From Salinibacillus kushneri (GTDB taxonomy: Bacteria; Bacillota; Bacilli; Bacillales; Alkalibacillaceae), in contig NZ_FOHJ01000004.1 of the NCBI RefSeq assembly GCF_900111405.1, positions 186,001 to 250,000 of the forward strand: a DNA stretch of 64,000 nt, given 5' to 3'. Each line of letters opens with the position of its first letter. Position 1 is the first letter of the stretch. The notes below the pieces were generated by a model that was given only the letters and a program-made list of their open reading frames with translations, had not been told where the DNA came from and did not search any database. Both the position numbers and the translations under genes were made by a program. Positions 26,713 through 34,235 of the stretch are shown here, in pieces.

Positions 26713-28242
26713 CTACACAGGATAGACTCCATGCTTTCTTTTACTAAATGTTAGCTTTTTTGTTTCATAGGCTGTAAACCGTTTCGTTAATTCATGACGT
26801 AATTGATCAGGCTGAATGATATCATCAACGACCATTTCAGAAGCCAGGCGGAAAATATCGATATTTTCCTTGTATTCTTTCTGCTTTTCTTGTATAAATG
26901 CTGCACGTTCCTCCTCAGGCAGATTAGCAATTTTATTAGCATAAACAGCATTCACGGCTGCTTCTGGACCCATGACCGCAATTTGCGCTGTAGGTAAAGC
27001 AAGACAACAATCTGGTTCAAAAGCAGGACCTGCCATGGCGTATAGACCTGCTCCATAGGCTTTTCGAACAATCACGGAGATTTTGGGAACTGTAGCCTCA
27101 CTCATCGCCGCTATCATTTTCGCTCCATGTCGAATGATTCCCGCTTGTTCTACCTTTGTACCTATCATAAATCCTGGTATATCGGCAAGAAAAAGCAGTG
27201 GGATATGAAAGGCGTCACAGAGAGTGATGAATTTTGCAGCTTTATCGGCTGAATCATGGAATAGGACTCCACCTTTCATACGTGGCTGGTTTGCAATGAT
27301 TCCTATGGATTGACCATCAATTCTGACAAAACCAGTAATGATTTCTTTGGCAAAGTTGCGTTTAACTTCACAAAAGCTGTCTTCATCAATTACACTATGA
27401 ATGAATTCATACATATCAAAAGGTGCATTTTGATTTTCAGGAATGATTTCAGATATGGATTTTTGTGAAGGTTTGACGGGCTTAGATTCTATTTTTTCTG
27501 GTTTCAAGCTATAGTTAGGTGGAAAATAGGTTAAGTATCTTCTTGTATAGTTTATGGCATCTTCTTCTGAATTGACAAGAACATCACCAACTCCCGAAAT
27601 GCTACAATGCATTTGAGCTCCACCCATTTCCTCTAAGCTGACTTTTTCCCCAATAACTTTTTCAGCCATTCGCGGAGATCCTAAATACATTGATGCATTT
27701 CCGTTAACCATTACGACAAGGTCACAAAATGCAGGTATATAGGCACCGCCGGCAGCTGAAGGACCAAATAATAAACATACTTGAGGAACCCGGCCCGAAA
27801 GTTTAACCTGATTGTAAAAAATTCTTCCGGCACCGCGCCTGCCGGGAAACATTTCAACCTGGTCCGTAATACGTGCACCTGCTGAATCAACCAGATATAG
27901 CATCGGAACTTCAAGCTTTTCTGCTGTTTCTTGTATACGAATTATTTTTTCAACCGTACGAGCTCCCCACGAACCAGCCTTTACCGTAGAATCATTAGCC
28001 ATAACACAAACGGTTTCTCCATTTATTTTTCCTATACCGGTCACTACACCATCAGCTGGTAAGTTTCCGTCCATACAATTGGCAAAAAAGGCATCTTCTA
28101 CGTCTAAATCCTGATCAAACAATAATTTAAGCCGTTCACGCACAAAACGCTTATTTTTTTCCTGATTTTTTTTGTGATATTTGTCATCACCTCCCTTTTT
28201 GATTTGTTCAGTAGTTTGATATAATTTTTCGTCGTTTGCCAT
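26713..28242 (-). CDS. yngE: Acyl-CoA carboxylase carboxyltransferase subunit (methylcrotonyl-CoA type)
   Basis: A 509-residue carboxyltransferase matching B. subtilis YngE. Paired crotonase-like domains carry D-S-A-G-A-R (near 118), G-P-S-A-A-G-G-A-Y (near 160) and K-A-Y-G-A-G-L-Y-A-M (near 398). In the leucine pathway it carboxylates 3-methylcrotonyl-CoA with a biotinylated carrier. It is last in the operon acyl-CoA dehydrogenase, biotin carrier, HMG-CoA lyase, hydratase, carboxyltransferase, which fixes its likely substrate. ATG 28242 follows AAAAGGAGTGG. The biotin carboxylase partner is missing from the operon. Confidence 0.92.
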   Translation of the reverse strand: MANDEKLYQTTEQIKKGGDDKYHKKNQEKNKRFVRERLKLLFDQDLDVEDAFFANCMDGNLPADGVVTGIGKINGETVCVMANDSTVKAGSWGARTVEKIIRIQETAEKLEVPMLYLVDSAGARITDQVEMFPGRRGAGRIFYNQVKLSGRVPQVCLLFGPSAAGGAYIPAFCDLVVMVNGNASMYLGSPRMAEKVIGEKVSLEEMGGAQMHCSISGVGDVLVNSEEDAINYTRRYLTYFPPNYSLKPEKIESKPVKPSQKSISEIIPENQNAPFDMYEFIHSVIDEDSFCEVKRNFAKEIITGFVRIDGQSIGIIANQPRMKGGVLFHDSADKAAKFITLCDAFHIPLLFLADIPGFMIGTKVEQAGIIRHGAKMIAAMSEATVPKISVIVRKAYGAGLYAMAGPAFEPDCCLALPTAQIAVMGPEAAVNAVYANKIANLPEEERAAFIQEKQKEYKENIDIFRLASEMVVDDIIQPDQLRHELTKRFTAYETKKLTFSKRKHGVYPV

Positions 28243-28255
28243 CGTTCCACTCCTT

Positions 28256-29035
28256 TTACTTACCTTTATAATGGGGTTTCCTTTTTTCTTTAAAGGCTTT
28301 AATTCCTTCTATACGATCCTGGGTTGGTATGGTTTTTTTATAACATTGCTCTTCTATCTCTAATCCACTTTTCAGGTCCGTGTTGAGTCCTGATTGTATG
28401 GCTTCTTTCGCCTGCTGGACGCCAATGGGGCCATTTTCTGCAATGATAGATGCCTCGGCTAATACGGTTTCCACAAGCTTATTTCGATCGGCTATTCTTT
28501 CAATAATGCCGTACTTGTATGCTTCTTCAGCAGTTAAACGCCTGGCAGTAAATATTAAGTATTTCGCTTTTCCAGGACCTATTAATCGAGCTAATCTCTG
28601 CGTTCCCCCGGCTCCTGGAATGATGCCAAGAGAGGTTTCAGTAAGACCTAATAAAGCCTGAGTACTTGCGATACGAATATCACATGCAAGAGCAAGCTCC
28701 AGACCACCGCCAAAGGCTGCACCATTTATGGAGGCAATCACTGGTATAGGAAGTGACTCAATTCGATGAATCGTTTCTTTAATACGCTTAACCGTCTCCA
28801 CGACTTTATCATCAGACATCTTTTCTCTTTCTTTTAAGTCAGCTCCTGCACAAAAGGCTTTTTCTCCACTTCCTTTAATAATCAGAACCCGAATATGGTC
28901 ATGCTTTTCTATTTGATTTAAACAATCATTAAGATCCTTTAATAGCTCAACAGAAAATGCATTTGCAGCTTGTGGACGATTAAGGGTAAGAAGACCGATA
29001 TAATCCTCTACCACATCAAATAACACCGTCTGCAT
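28256..29035 (-). CDS. yngF: Methylglutaconyl-CoA hydratase (enoyl-CoA hydratase family)
   Basis: A 259-residue crotonase-family enzyme. Oxyanion-hole segments F-C-A-G-A-D-L-K (near 61-68) and N-G-A-A-F-G-G-G-L-E-L-A-L-A-C-D (near 104-119) are intact, as is E-T-S-L-G-I-I-P-G-A-G-G-T-Q. In context it hydrates 3-methylglutaconyl-CoA to HMG-CoA. ATG 29035 directly abuts the upstream TAA stop, with AAGGAAGGGGGG serving as ribosome site inside the lyase gene, so the two are translationally close. A broader hydratase role is possible. Confidence 0.9.
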   Translation of the reverse strand: MQTVLFDVVEDYIGLLTLNRPQAANAFSVELLKDLNDCLNQIEKHDHIRVLIIKGSGEKAFCAGADLKEREKMSDDKVVETVKRIKETIHRIESLPIPVIASINGAAFGGGLELALACDIRIASTQALLGLTETSLGIIPGAGGTQRLARLIGPGKAKYLIFTARRLTAEEAYKYGIIERIADRNKLVETVLAEASIIAENGPIGVQQAKEAIQSGLNTDLKSGLEIEEQCYKKTIPTQDRIEGIKAFKEKRKPHYKGK

Positions 29036-29947
29036 TTATCCAACCCCCCTTCCTTGATTCATAATTTCCATTTGGTGACTCGAAAGGGACTTTTGAAGTT
29101 TTTGCTGAATATAAATAGCAGCTTCTTTTAACCTAGCTTCATCCACTCCAGTTGAAATTCCCATACCATGTAACATATAAATAAGATCATCCGTTGCCAG
29201 ATTCCCTGAAGCTCCTCGAGCGTAAGGACAACCCCCAAGACCTCCTAATGAACTATCAAATGTATCGAAACCAAGCTGCATAGCAGTCAGGCAATTAGCA
29301 AGAGCTGTTCCCCTCGTATCATGAAAATGGAGTGCGATGTGATTTTGTTGAAAATGTTCTCGTATTTCGATTAAAACCCTTTCGACCTGTCTTGGATTGG
29401 CGACACCAATTGTGTCCCCTATAGATAACTCATCAATTCCCATATCAAATAAGGTTTTTGATATCGTTATGACATCTTTTACAGACACTTTTCCTTCATA
29501 GGGGCAGCCAAAAACAGTAGATAAATAACCTCTTACACTTTTATGATGTCTTTTAGCATTTTTAATGACCTCTTCTATAACTGGGTAGGTTTCTTTTATG
29601 GATTTATTGATATTTTTTTGATTATGGGTTTCACTTGCTGACATAAAAACGGAAACTTCATCGATATTTGCTGATAAGGCCCTCTCTAACCCTTTTTGAT
29701 TTGGAACAAGTGCAGCATACGTAATATCCTTGTTCCTATGAATGCCTTTTGCAACCTCGAGAGCGTCTGCAAGCTGTGGTATCCACTTTGGATGGACGAA
29801 TGAGGTGATTTCAATATAAGATAATCCTGTACTTGATAGATGATTTATCCATTCAATCTTATCCTGTGTTCCAATCAATTCGGGTTCATTCTGCAGGCCA
29901 TCTCTAGGTCCAACTTCTTTAATCACTATCCCTTCTGGAAGCTTCAT
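29036..29947 (-). CDS. yngG: Hydroxymethylglutaryl-CoA lyase
   Basis: Cleaves HMG-CoA to acetyl-CoA and acetoacetate, the last step of leucine breakdown. The 303-residue TIM barrel shows E-V-G-P-R-D-G-L-Q-N-E (residues 11-21), metal-binding H-F-H-D-T-R-G (near 233) and the signature G-L-G-G-C-P-Y-A-R-G-A-S-G-N with its active Cys (near 264). All residues expected of the family are present. ATG 29947 follows GGAGGGTTCGG. It follows the biotin carrier gene by 44 bp. Confidence 0.94.
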   Translation of the reverse strand: MKLPEGIVIKEVGPRDGLQNEPELIGTQDKIEWINHLSSTGLSYIEITSFVHPKWIPQLADALEVAKGIHRNKDITYAALVPNQKGLERALSANIDEVSVFMSASETHNQKNINKSIKETYPVIEEVIKNAKRHHKSVRGYLSTVFGCPYEGKVSVKDVITISKTLFDMGIDELSIGDTIGVANPRQVERVLIEIREHFQQNHIALHFHDTRGTALANCLTAMQLGFDTFDSSLGGLGGCPYARGASGNLATDDLIYMLHGMGISTGVDEARLKEAAIYIQQKLQKSLSSHQMEIMNQGRGVG

Positions 29948-29991
29948 AACCGAACCCTCCCATCAATAATCATCCATTTTCGATCATCTAT

Positions 29992-30204
29992 TTACTCTAA
30001 AACCGCCAGTGTATCTCCTTCATTAACAAAATCGCCTTCCTGAACTTTAATTTCTTTGACCATACCATTTGATTCAGATGTTATGGGGATTTCCATTTTC
30101 ATAGATTCTAAAATAACAACGTCTTGATCAGATGTGATTTCTTCCCCTTCTTCCACAACAATTTTCCATACATTTCCTGCCATAGTCGATTTTATTTTTT
30201 TCAT
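29992..30204 (-). CDS. yngHB: Biotin/lipoyl carrier protein of the carboxylase
   Basis: A 70-residue stand-alone biotinyl domain with the modification site E-S-M-K-M-E-I-P (Lys36), as in B. subtilis YngHB (BLAP). It carries CO2 between a biotin carboxylase and the YngE carboxyltransferase. In B. subtilis a biotin carboxylase gene (yngH) precedes it; here only 25 bp separate it from the acyl-CoA dehydrogenase gene, so that enzyme must be supplied from elsewhere. Confidence 0.93.
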   Translation of the reverse strand: MKKIKSTMAGNVWKIVVEEGEEITSDQDVVILESMKMEIPITSESNGMVKEIKVQEGDFVNEGDTLAVLE

Positions 30205-30229
30205 TTTGGATTCCTCCCTTTATTACCTT

Positions 30230-31369
30230 TTAGCAGCCCAATTGTCTTGCTATAACTAAGCGCTGAATTTCAGATGTTCCTTCACCTATTTCCAATAATT
30301 TAGCGTCACGTAAATATCGTTCAACTTCAAATTCACGCATATAACCATAGCCGCCATGTATTTGTATGGCTTGATTTGCTGCTCGAAAAGCTGTCTCAGT
30401 AGCAAATAGCTTTGCATATGCGGCTTCTTTTGTGAACGATTTATGCTGATCTTTTAGCCAGGCAGCTTTATAAACCATATTTCGGGATAGTTCAATTTCC
30501 ATCGCCATATCGGCCAGCTTAAACTGAATAGCCTGAAACTTAGATATGGAATGGCCAAACTGTTCACGCTCCTTAGCATAGTCTAAGGCTTTTTCAAACG
30601 AAGCCTGTGCAATCCCAAGCCCCAGCGCACCAATAGAAATCCTTCCGCCATCTAAGGTATAAAGAAATTGTTTAAAGCCTTTCTCAGAATCACCCAATAG
30701 ATTTTCCTTAGGTACTCGAACATCCTGTAGGATAATCTCAGCAGTATCAGATCCTCGAACGCCCATCTTGTCATACGGACTTCGAATGGTCAGTCCTTCA
30801 GAATTTGCAGGTACAATAAAGGCAGATACGGTTTTGCCCTTATCACCCTGACTGGTTACTGCTGTGACCGTAATCGTATCTGCATAATTGGCATTTGTGA
30901 TAAAACATTTTTCTCCATTTATCACATATTCATCACCAATTAAATTGGCAGTTGTTTGAGTACCACCTGCATCAGATCCGGCATTCGGTTCTGTTAATCC
31001 AAAGGAACCTAAAGATTGACCTTGCGCGAGTGGGACGAGAAATTTTTGTTTTTGTTCTTCCGTACCGAAATAGTAAATAGGTGAGGCTCCCAGCGAAACA
31101 GCAGCAGCATAGCTTAAACCGGTACTTCCGCATATACGCCCAATTTCCTCAACAGCTAAAGCATACATAAGGGTATCTCCGCCAGATCCACCATACTCTT
31201 CTGGAAAGGGAATACCCAATAAACCTAACTCTGCCATTTCGTTAAAGACATCTTTAGGAAAGTGGGCATTCTTATCAATATCAATGGTTCTGGGCTGAAT
31301 CACACGTTCCGCAAAATCTCTGACCATGTTTTTGGTCATTTCCTGTTCCTTCGTCAATTCAAACTCCAT
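30230..31369 (-). CDS. yngJ: Acyl-CoA dehydrogenase (isovaleryl-CoA type)
   Basis: A 379-residue flavin acyl-CoA dehydrogenase resembling YngJ. Signature stretches are G-S-F-G-L-T-E-P-N-A-G-S-D-A-G (near 125-139) and the C-terminal Q-I-H-G-G-Y-G-Y-M-R-E-F-E-V-E-R-Y-L-R-D (near 338-357). The catalytic base would be a Glu, at one of two family positions I did not resolve. ATG 31369 follows AAGGGGGA; the TTG three bases earlier is discarded. It heads the leucine/isovalerate operon and sits behind a TetR-type operator and a cre-like site. Confidence 0.93.
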   Translation of the reverse strand: MEFELTKEQEMTKNMVRDFAERVIQPRTIDIDKNAHFPKDVFNEMAELGLLGIPFPEEYGGSGGDTLMYALAVEEIGRICGSTGLSYAAAVSLGASPIYYFGTEEQKQKFLVPLAQGQSLGSFGLTEPNAGSDAGGTQTTANLIGDEYVINGEKCFITNANYADTITVTAVTSQGDKGKTVSAFIVPANSEGLTIRSPYDKMGVRGSDTAEIILQDVRVPKENLLGDSEKGFKQFLYTLDGGRISIGALGLGIAQASFEKALDYAKEREQFGHSISKFQAIQFKLADMAMEIELSRNMVYKAAWLKDQHKSFTKEAAYAKLFATETAFRAANQAIQIHGGYGYMREFEVERYLRDAKLLEIGEGTSEIQRLVIARQLGC

Positions 31370-31402
31370 CAAAGTCCCCCTTTTTGAAATGAACTTCTTA
31401 AT

Positions 31403-31422
31403 AGACCGACCAGTTGGTCTGT
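31403..31422 (-). promoter_or_regulatory. TetR-type operator of the yng/liu operon
   Basis: An imperfect palindrome, AGACCGACCAGTTGGTCTGT, of the ACCGACCxxxxGGTCxGT kind recognised by many TetR repressors. It lies between the dehydrogenase gene and the upstream TetR gene, 34 bp before the dehydrogenase start. Confidence 0.75.
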
Positions 31423-31433
31423 AACCGGCACAA

Positions 31434-31448
31434 TTGAAAGCGCTTTAA
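31434..31448. promoter_or_regulatory. Putative cre (CcpA) site
   Basis: TTGAAAGCGCTTTAA matches the cre consensus WTGNAARCGNWWWCA at all but one defined position. Position upstream of the operon fits carbon catabolite repression of leucine catabolism. Confidence 0.65.
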
Positions 31449-31461
31449 TTTTAGGCGGTTC

Positions 31462-32073
31462 TTATTTACAAATAAGCTTCAATTCTGGATTTTGTTTGGC
31501 AGATTCCGTTAAAATTCCTTGTAAGATTATATTTGAAAACGTATTTGCAATATCTTCAATCGACTTTTCCCCGTCTTTCCGATACCATTTATATGTCCAA
31601 TTTACCATACCCAAAATCGACATAACTGTAATTTCCACCGGTAATGAGGAACGGAAATCTCCTGCCATTTGTCCTTCTTGAATTACACGAAAAATAAGTT
31701 GTTTAAATTGATCTCGTTTATGCTTGATAAGTTGGTCAAATTGAGGTTTTAAATAGTTGCTTTCCTGATAGAAGACTGATATGTGAGGTTTATAAAGATC
31801 AAATACTTTTACAAAAGACTGGATGATGGCGTGAAGTTGAAATGATGGTATTTCGTAAGTAGTTATTGCTTCATTTGCTTTTGTTAACACGTAAGTAATA
31901 AACGTATCATGAATCATAAATAATAGTTCGTCTTTAGATTGAAAATGATGATAAAAGCCACCTTTGGAAGTACCTGAATGCTGTACAATATCGTTCACTG
32001 TAACTCCGTGAAACCCGTATTTTTCAAACAAATATAAGGATGACTCCATTATTCTGTCTCTTAATTCTGCCAT
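31462..32073 (-). CDS. TetR-family transcriptional repressor
   Basis: A 203-residue TetR protein. The DNA-binding helix-turn-helix is V-T-V-N-D-I-V-Q-H-S-G-T-S-K-G-G-F-Y-H-H-F near 24-44 (quoted across a split), followed by the ligand-binding helices. It lies upstream of and in line with the leucine operon; the operator at 31403-31422 suggests that it represses that operon with an acyl-CoA as inducer, as FadR/LiuR-type regulators do (inference). ATG 32073 follows GGGAGATG. Confidence 0.9.
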   Translation of the reverse strand: MAELRDRIMESSLYLFEKYGFHGVTVNDIVQHSGTSKGGFYHHFQSKDELLFMIHDTFITYVLTKANEAITTYEIPSFQLHAIIQSFVKVFDLYKPHISVFYQESNYLKPQFDQLIKHKRDQFKQLIFRVIQEGQMAGDFRSSLPVEITVMSILGMVNWTYKWYRKDGEKSIEDIANTFSNIILQGILTESAKQNPELKLICK

Positions 32074-32135
32074 ACATCATCTCCCATCCTTTCTTATATA
32101 GTTTAGTATAGCATAATATTTTGAATTTTTGAACA

Positions 32136-32169
32136 AAAATAAAACCTTGAACGACATAATCATTCAAGG
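32136..32169 (-). terminator. Terminator after fabI
   Basis: CCTTGAA...TTCAAGG stem on the minus strand followed by TTTTATTTTTG. Confidence 0.8.
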
Positions 32170-32192
32170 CATAGATTAATTGTTTAAAAAAA

Positions 32193-32966
32193 CTAAAGAA
32201 TATTGTAACCAGAATCTACATAAATAATCTCACCGGTTACTCCTCGTGATAAATGACTTAACATAACAAGAGCCATATCGCCTACTTCTTCTTTTGTAAT
32301 ATTTTTACGTAATGGAGCTCTTTCTTCTACTTCATTCAAAATTTCATTAAAAGAAGAAATACCTTTAGCGGCTAGCGTTCTAACCGGTCCTGCAGAAATA
32401 GCATTAACACGAATGTGATCTTTACCGAGATCCTCAGCTAAATACTTTACTGAAGACTCTAATGCAGACTTAGCTATTCCCATCACCTTATATTCCGGAA
32501 TAACTCGTTGAGCACCTAGGAAGGTCATTCCAATGATAGATCCACCCTCTGTCATATAAGGTTTTGCCTCCCGTGCTACAGCAATAATAGAGTATGCACT
32601 GGTATCTTGTGCATAGGCAAAGCCCTCTCTAGAGGTTTCTACAAAATCTCCCTTTAAATCCTCACCATGAGCAAAAGCGATAGAATGTACAATGCCATGA
32701 ATAGTACCGACCTTACCGCCAATTTCCTTGAAGGCTTGAGCAATGCTTTCATCACTATTGACGTCACATTGTATGACCAGATCCGTATTATACTCATGCT
32801 TCTCCAAAAGTTTTGTAAGCTTTTTTTTAGAACGTTCCTGACGATATGTAAAAATCACATTTGCACCTGCCTGGTATAATGACTGTGCCACTCCCCAAGC
32901 CAGACTCCTTTCATTAGCCACACCCATCACGACAATATTTTTATCTTTTACCCTTAATAAGTCCAC
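32193..32966 (-). CDS. fabI: Enoyl-[acyl-carrier-protein] reductase I (NADH)
   Basis: Last reductive step of the fatty-acid elongation cycle; 257 residues. N-terminal V-V-M-G-V-A-N-E-R-S-L-A-W-G binds NADH; the catalytic Y-x6-K is Y-K-V-M-G-I-A-K (near 156-163), with F-L-G-A-Q-R-V before it, typical of FabI and of the triclosan-binding region. The start is GTG 32966, six nt after GGAGG; longer starts have no ribosome site. A FapR-type operator sits just upstream. Monocistronic with its own terminator. Confidence 0.95.
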   Translation of the reverse strand: MDLLRVKDKNIVVMGVANERSLAWGVAQSLYQAGANVIFTYRQERSKKKLTKLLEKHEYNTDLVIQCDVNSDESIAQAFKEIGGKVGTIHGIVHSIAFAHGEDLKGDFVETSREGFAYAQDTSAYSIIAVAREAKPYMTEGGSIIGMTFLGAQRVIPEYKVMGIAKSALESSVKYLAEDLGKDHIRVNAISAGPVRTLAAKGISSFNEILNEVEERAPLRKNITKEEVGDMALVMLSHLSRGVTGEIIYVDSGYNIL

Positions 32967-33000
32967 GGTAATCCTCCTAAACACATATTACTATCTAACC

Positions 33001-33017
33001 TTAGTACCTGGTTCTAA
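33001..33017 (-). promoter_or_regulatory. FapR operator of fabI
   Basis: TTAGTACCTGGTTCTAA is an inverted repeat differing at two positions from the B. subtilis FapR consensus TTAGTACCTGATACTAA. It is 35 bp upstream of the fabI start codon, suggesting malonyl-CoA-responsive control. Confidence 0.8.
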
Positions 33018-33246
33018 TATACATGATTTACAGTTTCAGTTCAATTTCTTTCTTTACCTAAGGCTGCATTATCATCATTTGCTGTTAAATCCGCACGTTT
33101 CGTTCTTAAGTACACTTAAGCAGAAAAAACCACCTTCATTAAAAATAAACCGTTCTGTTTTGGAGTACAAAATTACAAATAGAAGGTTAAAACGCACTAT
33201 AATTAGCAACCGAAATAACAACTAAAATCACAATATAATTGGCACT

Positions 33247-33287
33247 AAAAAACGCTCAGAAATTTTTAATCTCTGAGCGTTTTTTTT
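33247..33287 (-). terminator. Terminator after the 2H phosphoesterase gene
   Basis: AAAAAACGCTCAGA / TCTGAGCGTTTTTTTT, a strong stem with T-rich flanks on both strands. Confidence 0.85.
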
Positions 33288-33328
33288 ATTCTTCAACTAA
33301 CGCACCCGTTTGTTGAATAAGACATCTA

Positions 33329-33871
33329 TTATTTTCCAGACAACTTAAACCGTTCAAGCAAACTTACATTTACAACATCATTTGATTTTCTTTCCAAAGA
33401 ATAAACTGAAACCGTATCAAGAATGAATTCCTCGCTAATTTCCTTTGATAATAATTCTTGAGTTTCTATATCTGTTAGAGATGGATTGTTACATAATGTG
33501 CAATGTGGCTTATAAGGAAATGGATTTTCTAAAAATTTTATATCCGATTTTACAAGTTCTTTGTGTAATTCTCGAATAGGACCTTCATCTTGTAAGGTGA
33601 AAAAGAAAATATCTGTATTTGGAAAGCTACTTACTTCTCCGAAATTACATTTAATCGGTTTTATTCGTGAGGTTACATCTCTAATAGTTGAATAGACATT
33701 ACTTGGATTTTGTTTATACTGTAATACTCCTATTCCACTTGACCCAGTAACCGTTATTTCGGCGGGCAAAGACATTGTATAGCGATGTTCAGACCTTATC
33801 TTCTTTACTTTATCAGCAATTTTTTTAGGTAAATCCAATACTATGTAAGTATCTTTGTTAAAATCCTCCAT
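33329..33871 (-). CDS. 2'-5' RNA ligase/2H phosphoesterase superfamily protein, first motif degenerate
   Basis: A 180-residue protein with the 2H fold. The second motif, P-H-C-T-L (near 122-126), is the intact H-x-T. The place of the first motif reads P-A-E-I-T-V-T-G (near 36-43), with Glu where H-x-T/S should have His, so catalysis by the usual His pair seems impaired or altered. ATG 33871 follows GGGGGA. It is inside an inverted-repeat-bounded segment between fabI and parC, consistent with recent insertion. A phosphodiesterase or ligand-binding role is possible. Confidence 0.7.
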   Translation of the reverse strand: MEDFNKDTYIVLDLPKKIADKVKKIRSEHRYTMSLPAEITVTGSSGIGVLQYKQNPSNVYSTIRDVTSRIKPIKCNFGEVSSFPNTDIFFFTLQDEGPIRELHKELVKSDIKFLENPFPYKPHCTLCNNPSLTDIETQELLSKEISEEFILDTVSVYSLERKSNDVVNVSLLERFKLSGK

Positions 33872-34235
33872 TTTAAGTCCCCCAAACCTTTATTAAACTA
33901 TTCTGCCTCGTTAGTTGAATAGCGTTCTCCCATGATTTTAACATAAATATACATAATACCATTCTTAAATACTAACTTTAACCATGTAAATAACATTTGT
34001 TTTAACACATGAACTCGATGGATGACAATAAGTTGTGTCACTTCACTAAAAGCGATGTGAATTCCAATGTTAATTTGCATTTATTTAATTGAAAAACCCC
34101 TTTAAATCAATAAAAATAAGCAGCCCAATTTGCCTGTTAATTGGACTGCTATTTGGTATGTTATTTCGTGTTTTGTACTCCAAAACCGAACCCGTTACAT
34201 TAAAAAGGGCCTGCTTATAAAACAGACCCTTTCCT
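33872..34235. other. Spacer: right end of the element and parC terminator
   Basis: Contains a 60-codon open frame at 33898-34080 (minus) without a ribosome site, the right inverted repeat of the putative element, and the parC terminator. I do not recognise a gene. Confidence 0.5.
34199..34232 (-). terminator. Terminator after parC
   Basis: On the minus strand AAAGGGTCTG...CAGGCCCTTT followed by a T run. Confidence 0.8.

Larger units (their letters stand above)
33152..34191. mobile_element. Putative 1,040-bp inverted-repeat-bounded element carrying a 2H phosphoesterase
   Basis: GTTCTGTTTTGGAGTACAAAA (33152-33172, shown as 20 of its 21 bases matching) faces its complement at 34171-34191. Outside both ends lies CATTAAAAA (33137-33145 and 34197-34205), possibly a direct repeat. 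Inside are a terminator, a 180-residue 2H phosphoesterase gene and a marginal small ORF, with no transposase. The block lies between fabI and parC. It may be a non-autonomous element or a passenger-carrying MITE; no transposase family is assigned. Confidence 0.5.

Noticed and set aside
33898-34080. 60-codon minus-strand open frame
   Set aside because: No ribosome site; hydrophobic without family similarity. Possibly a relic within the putative element.
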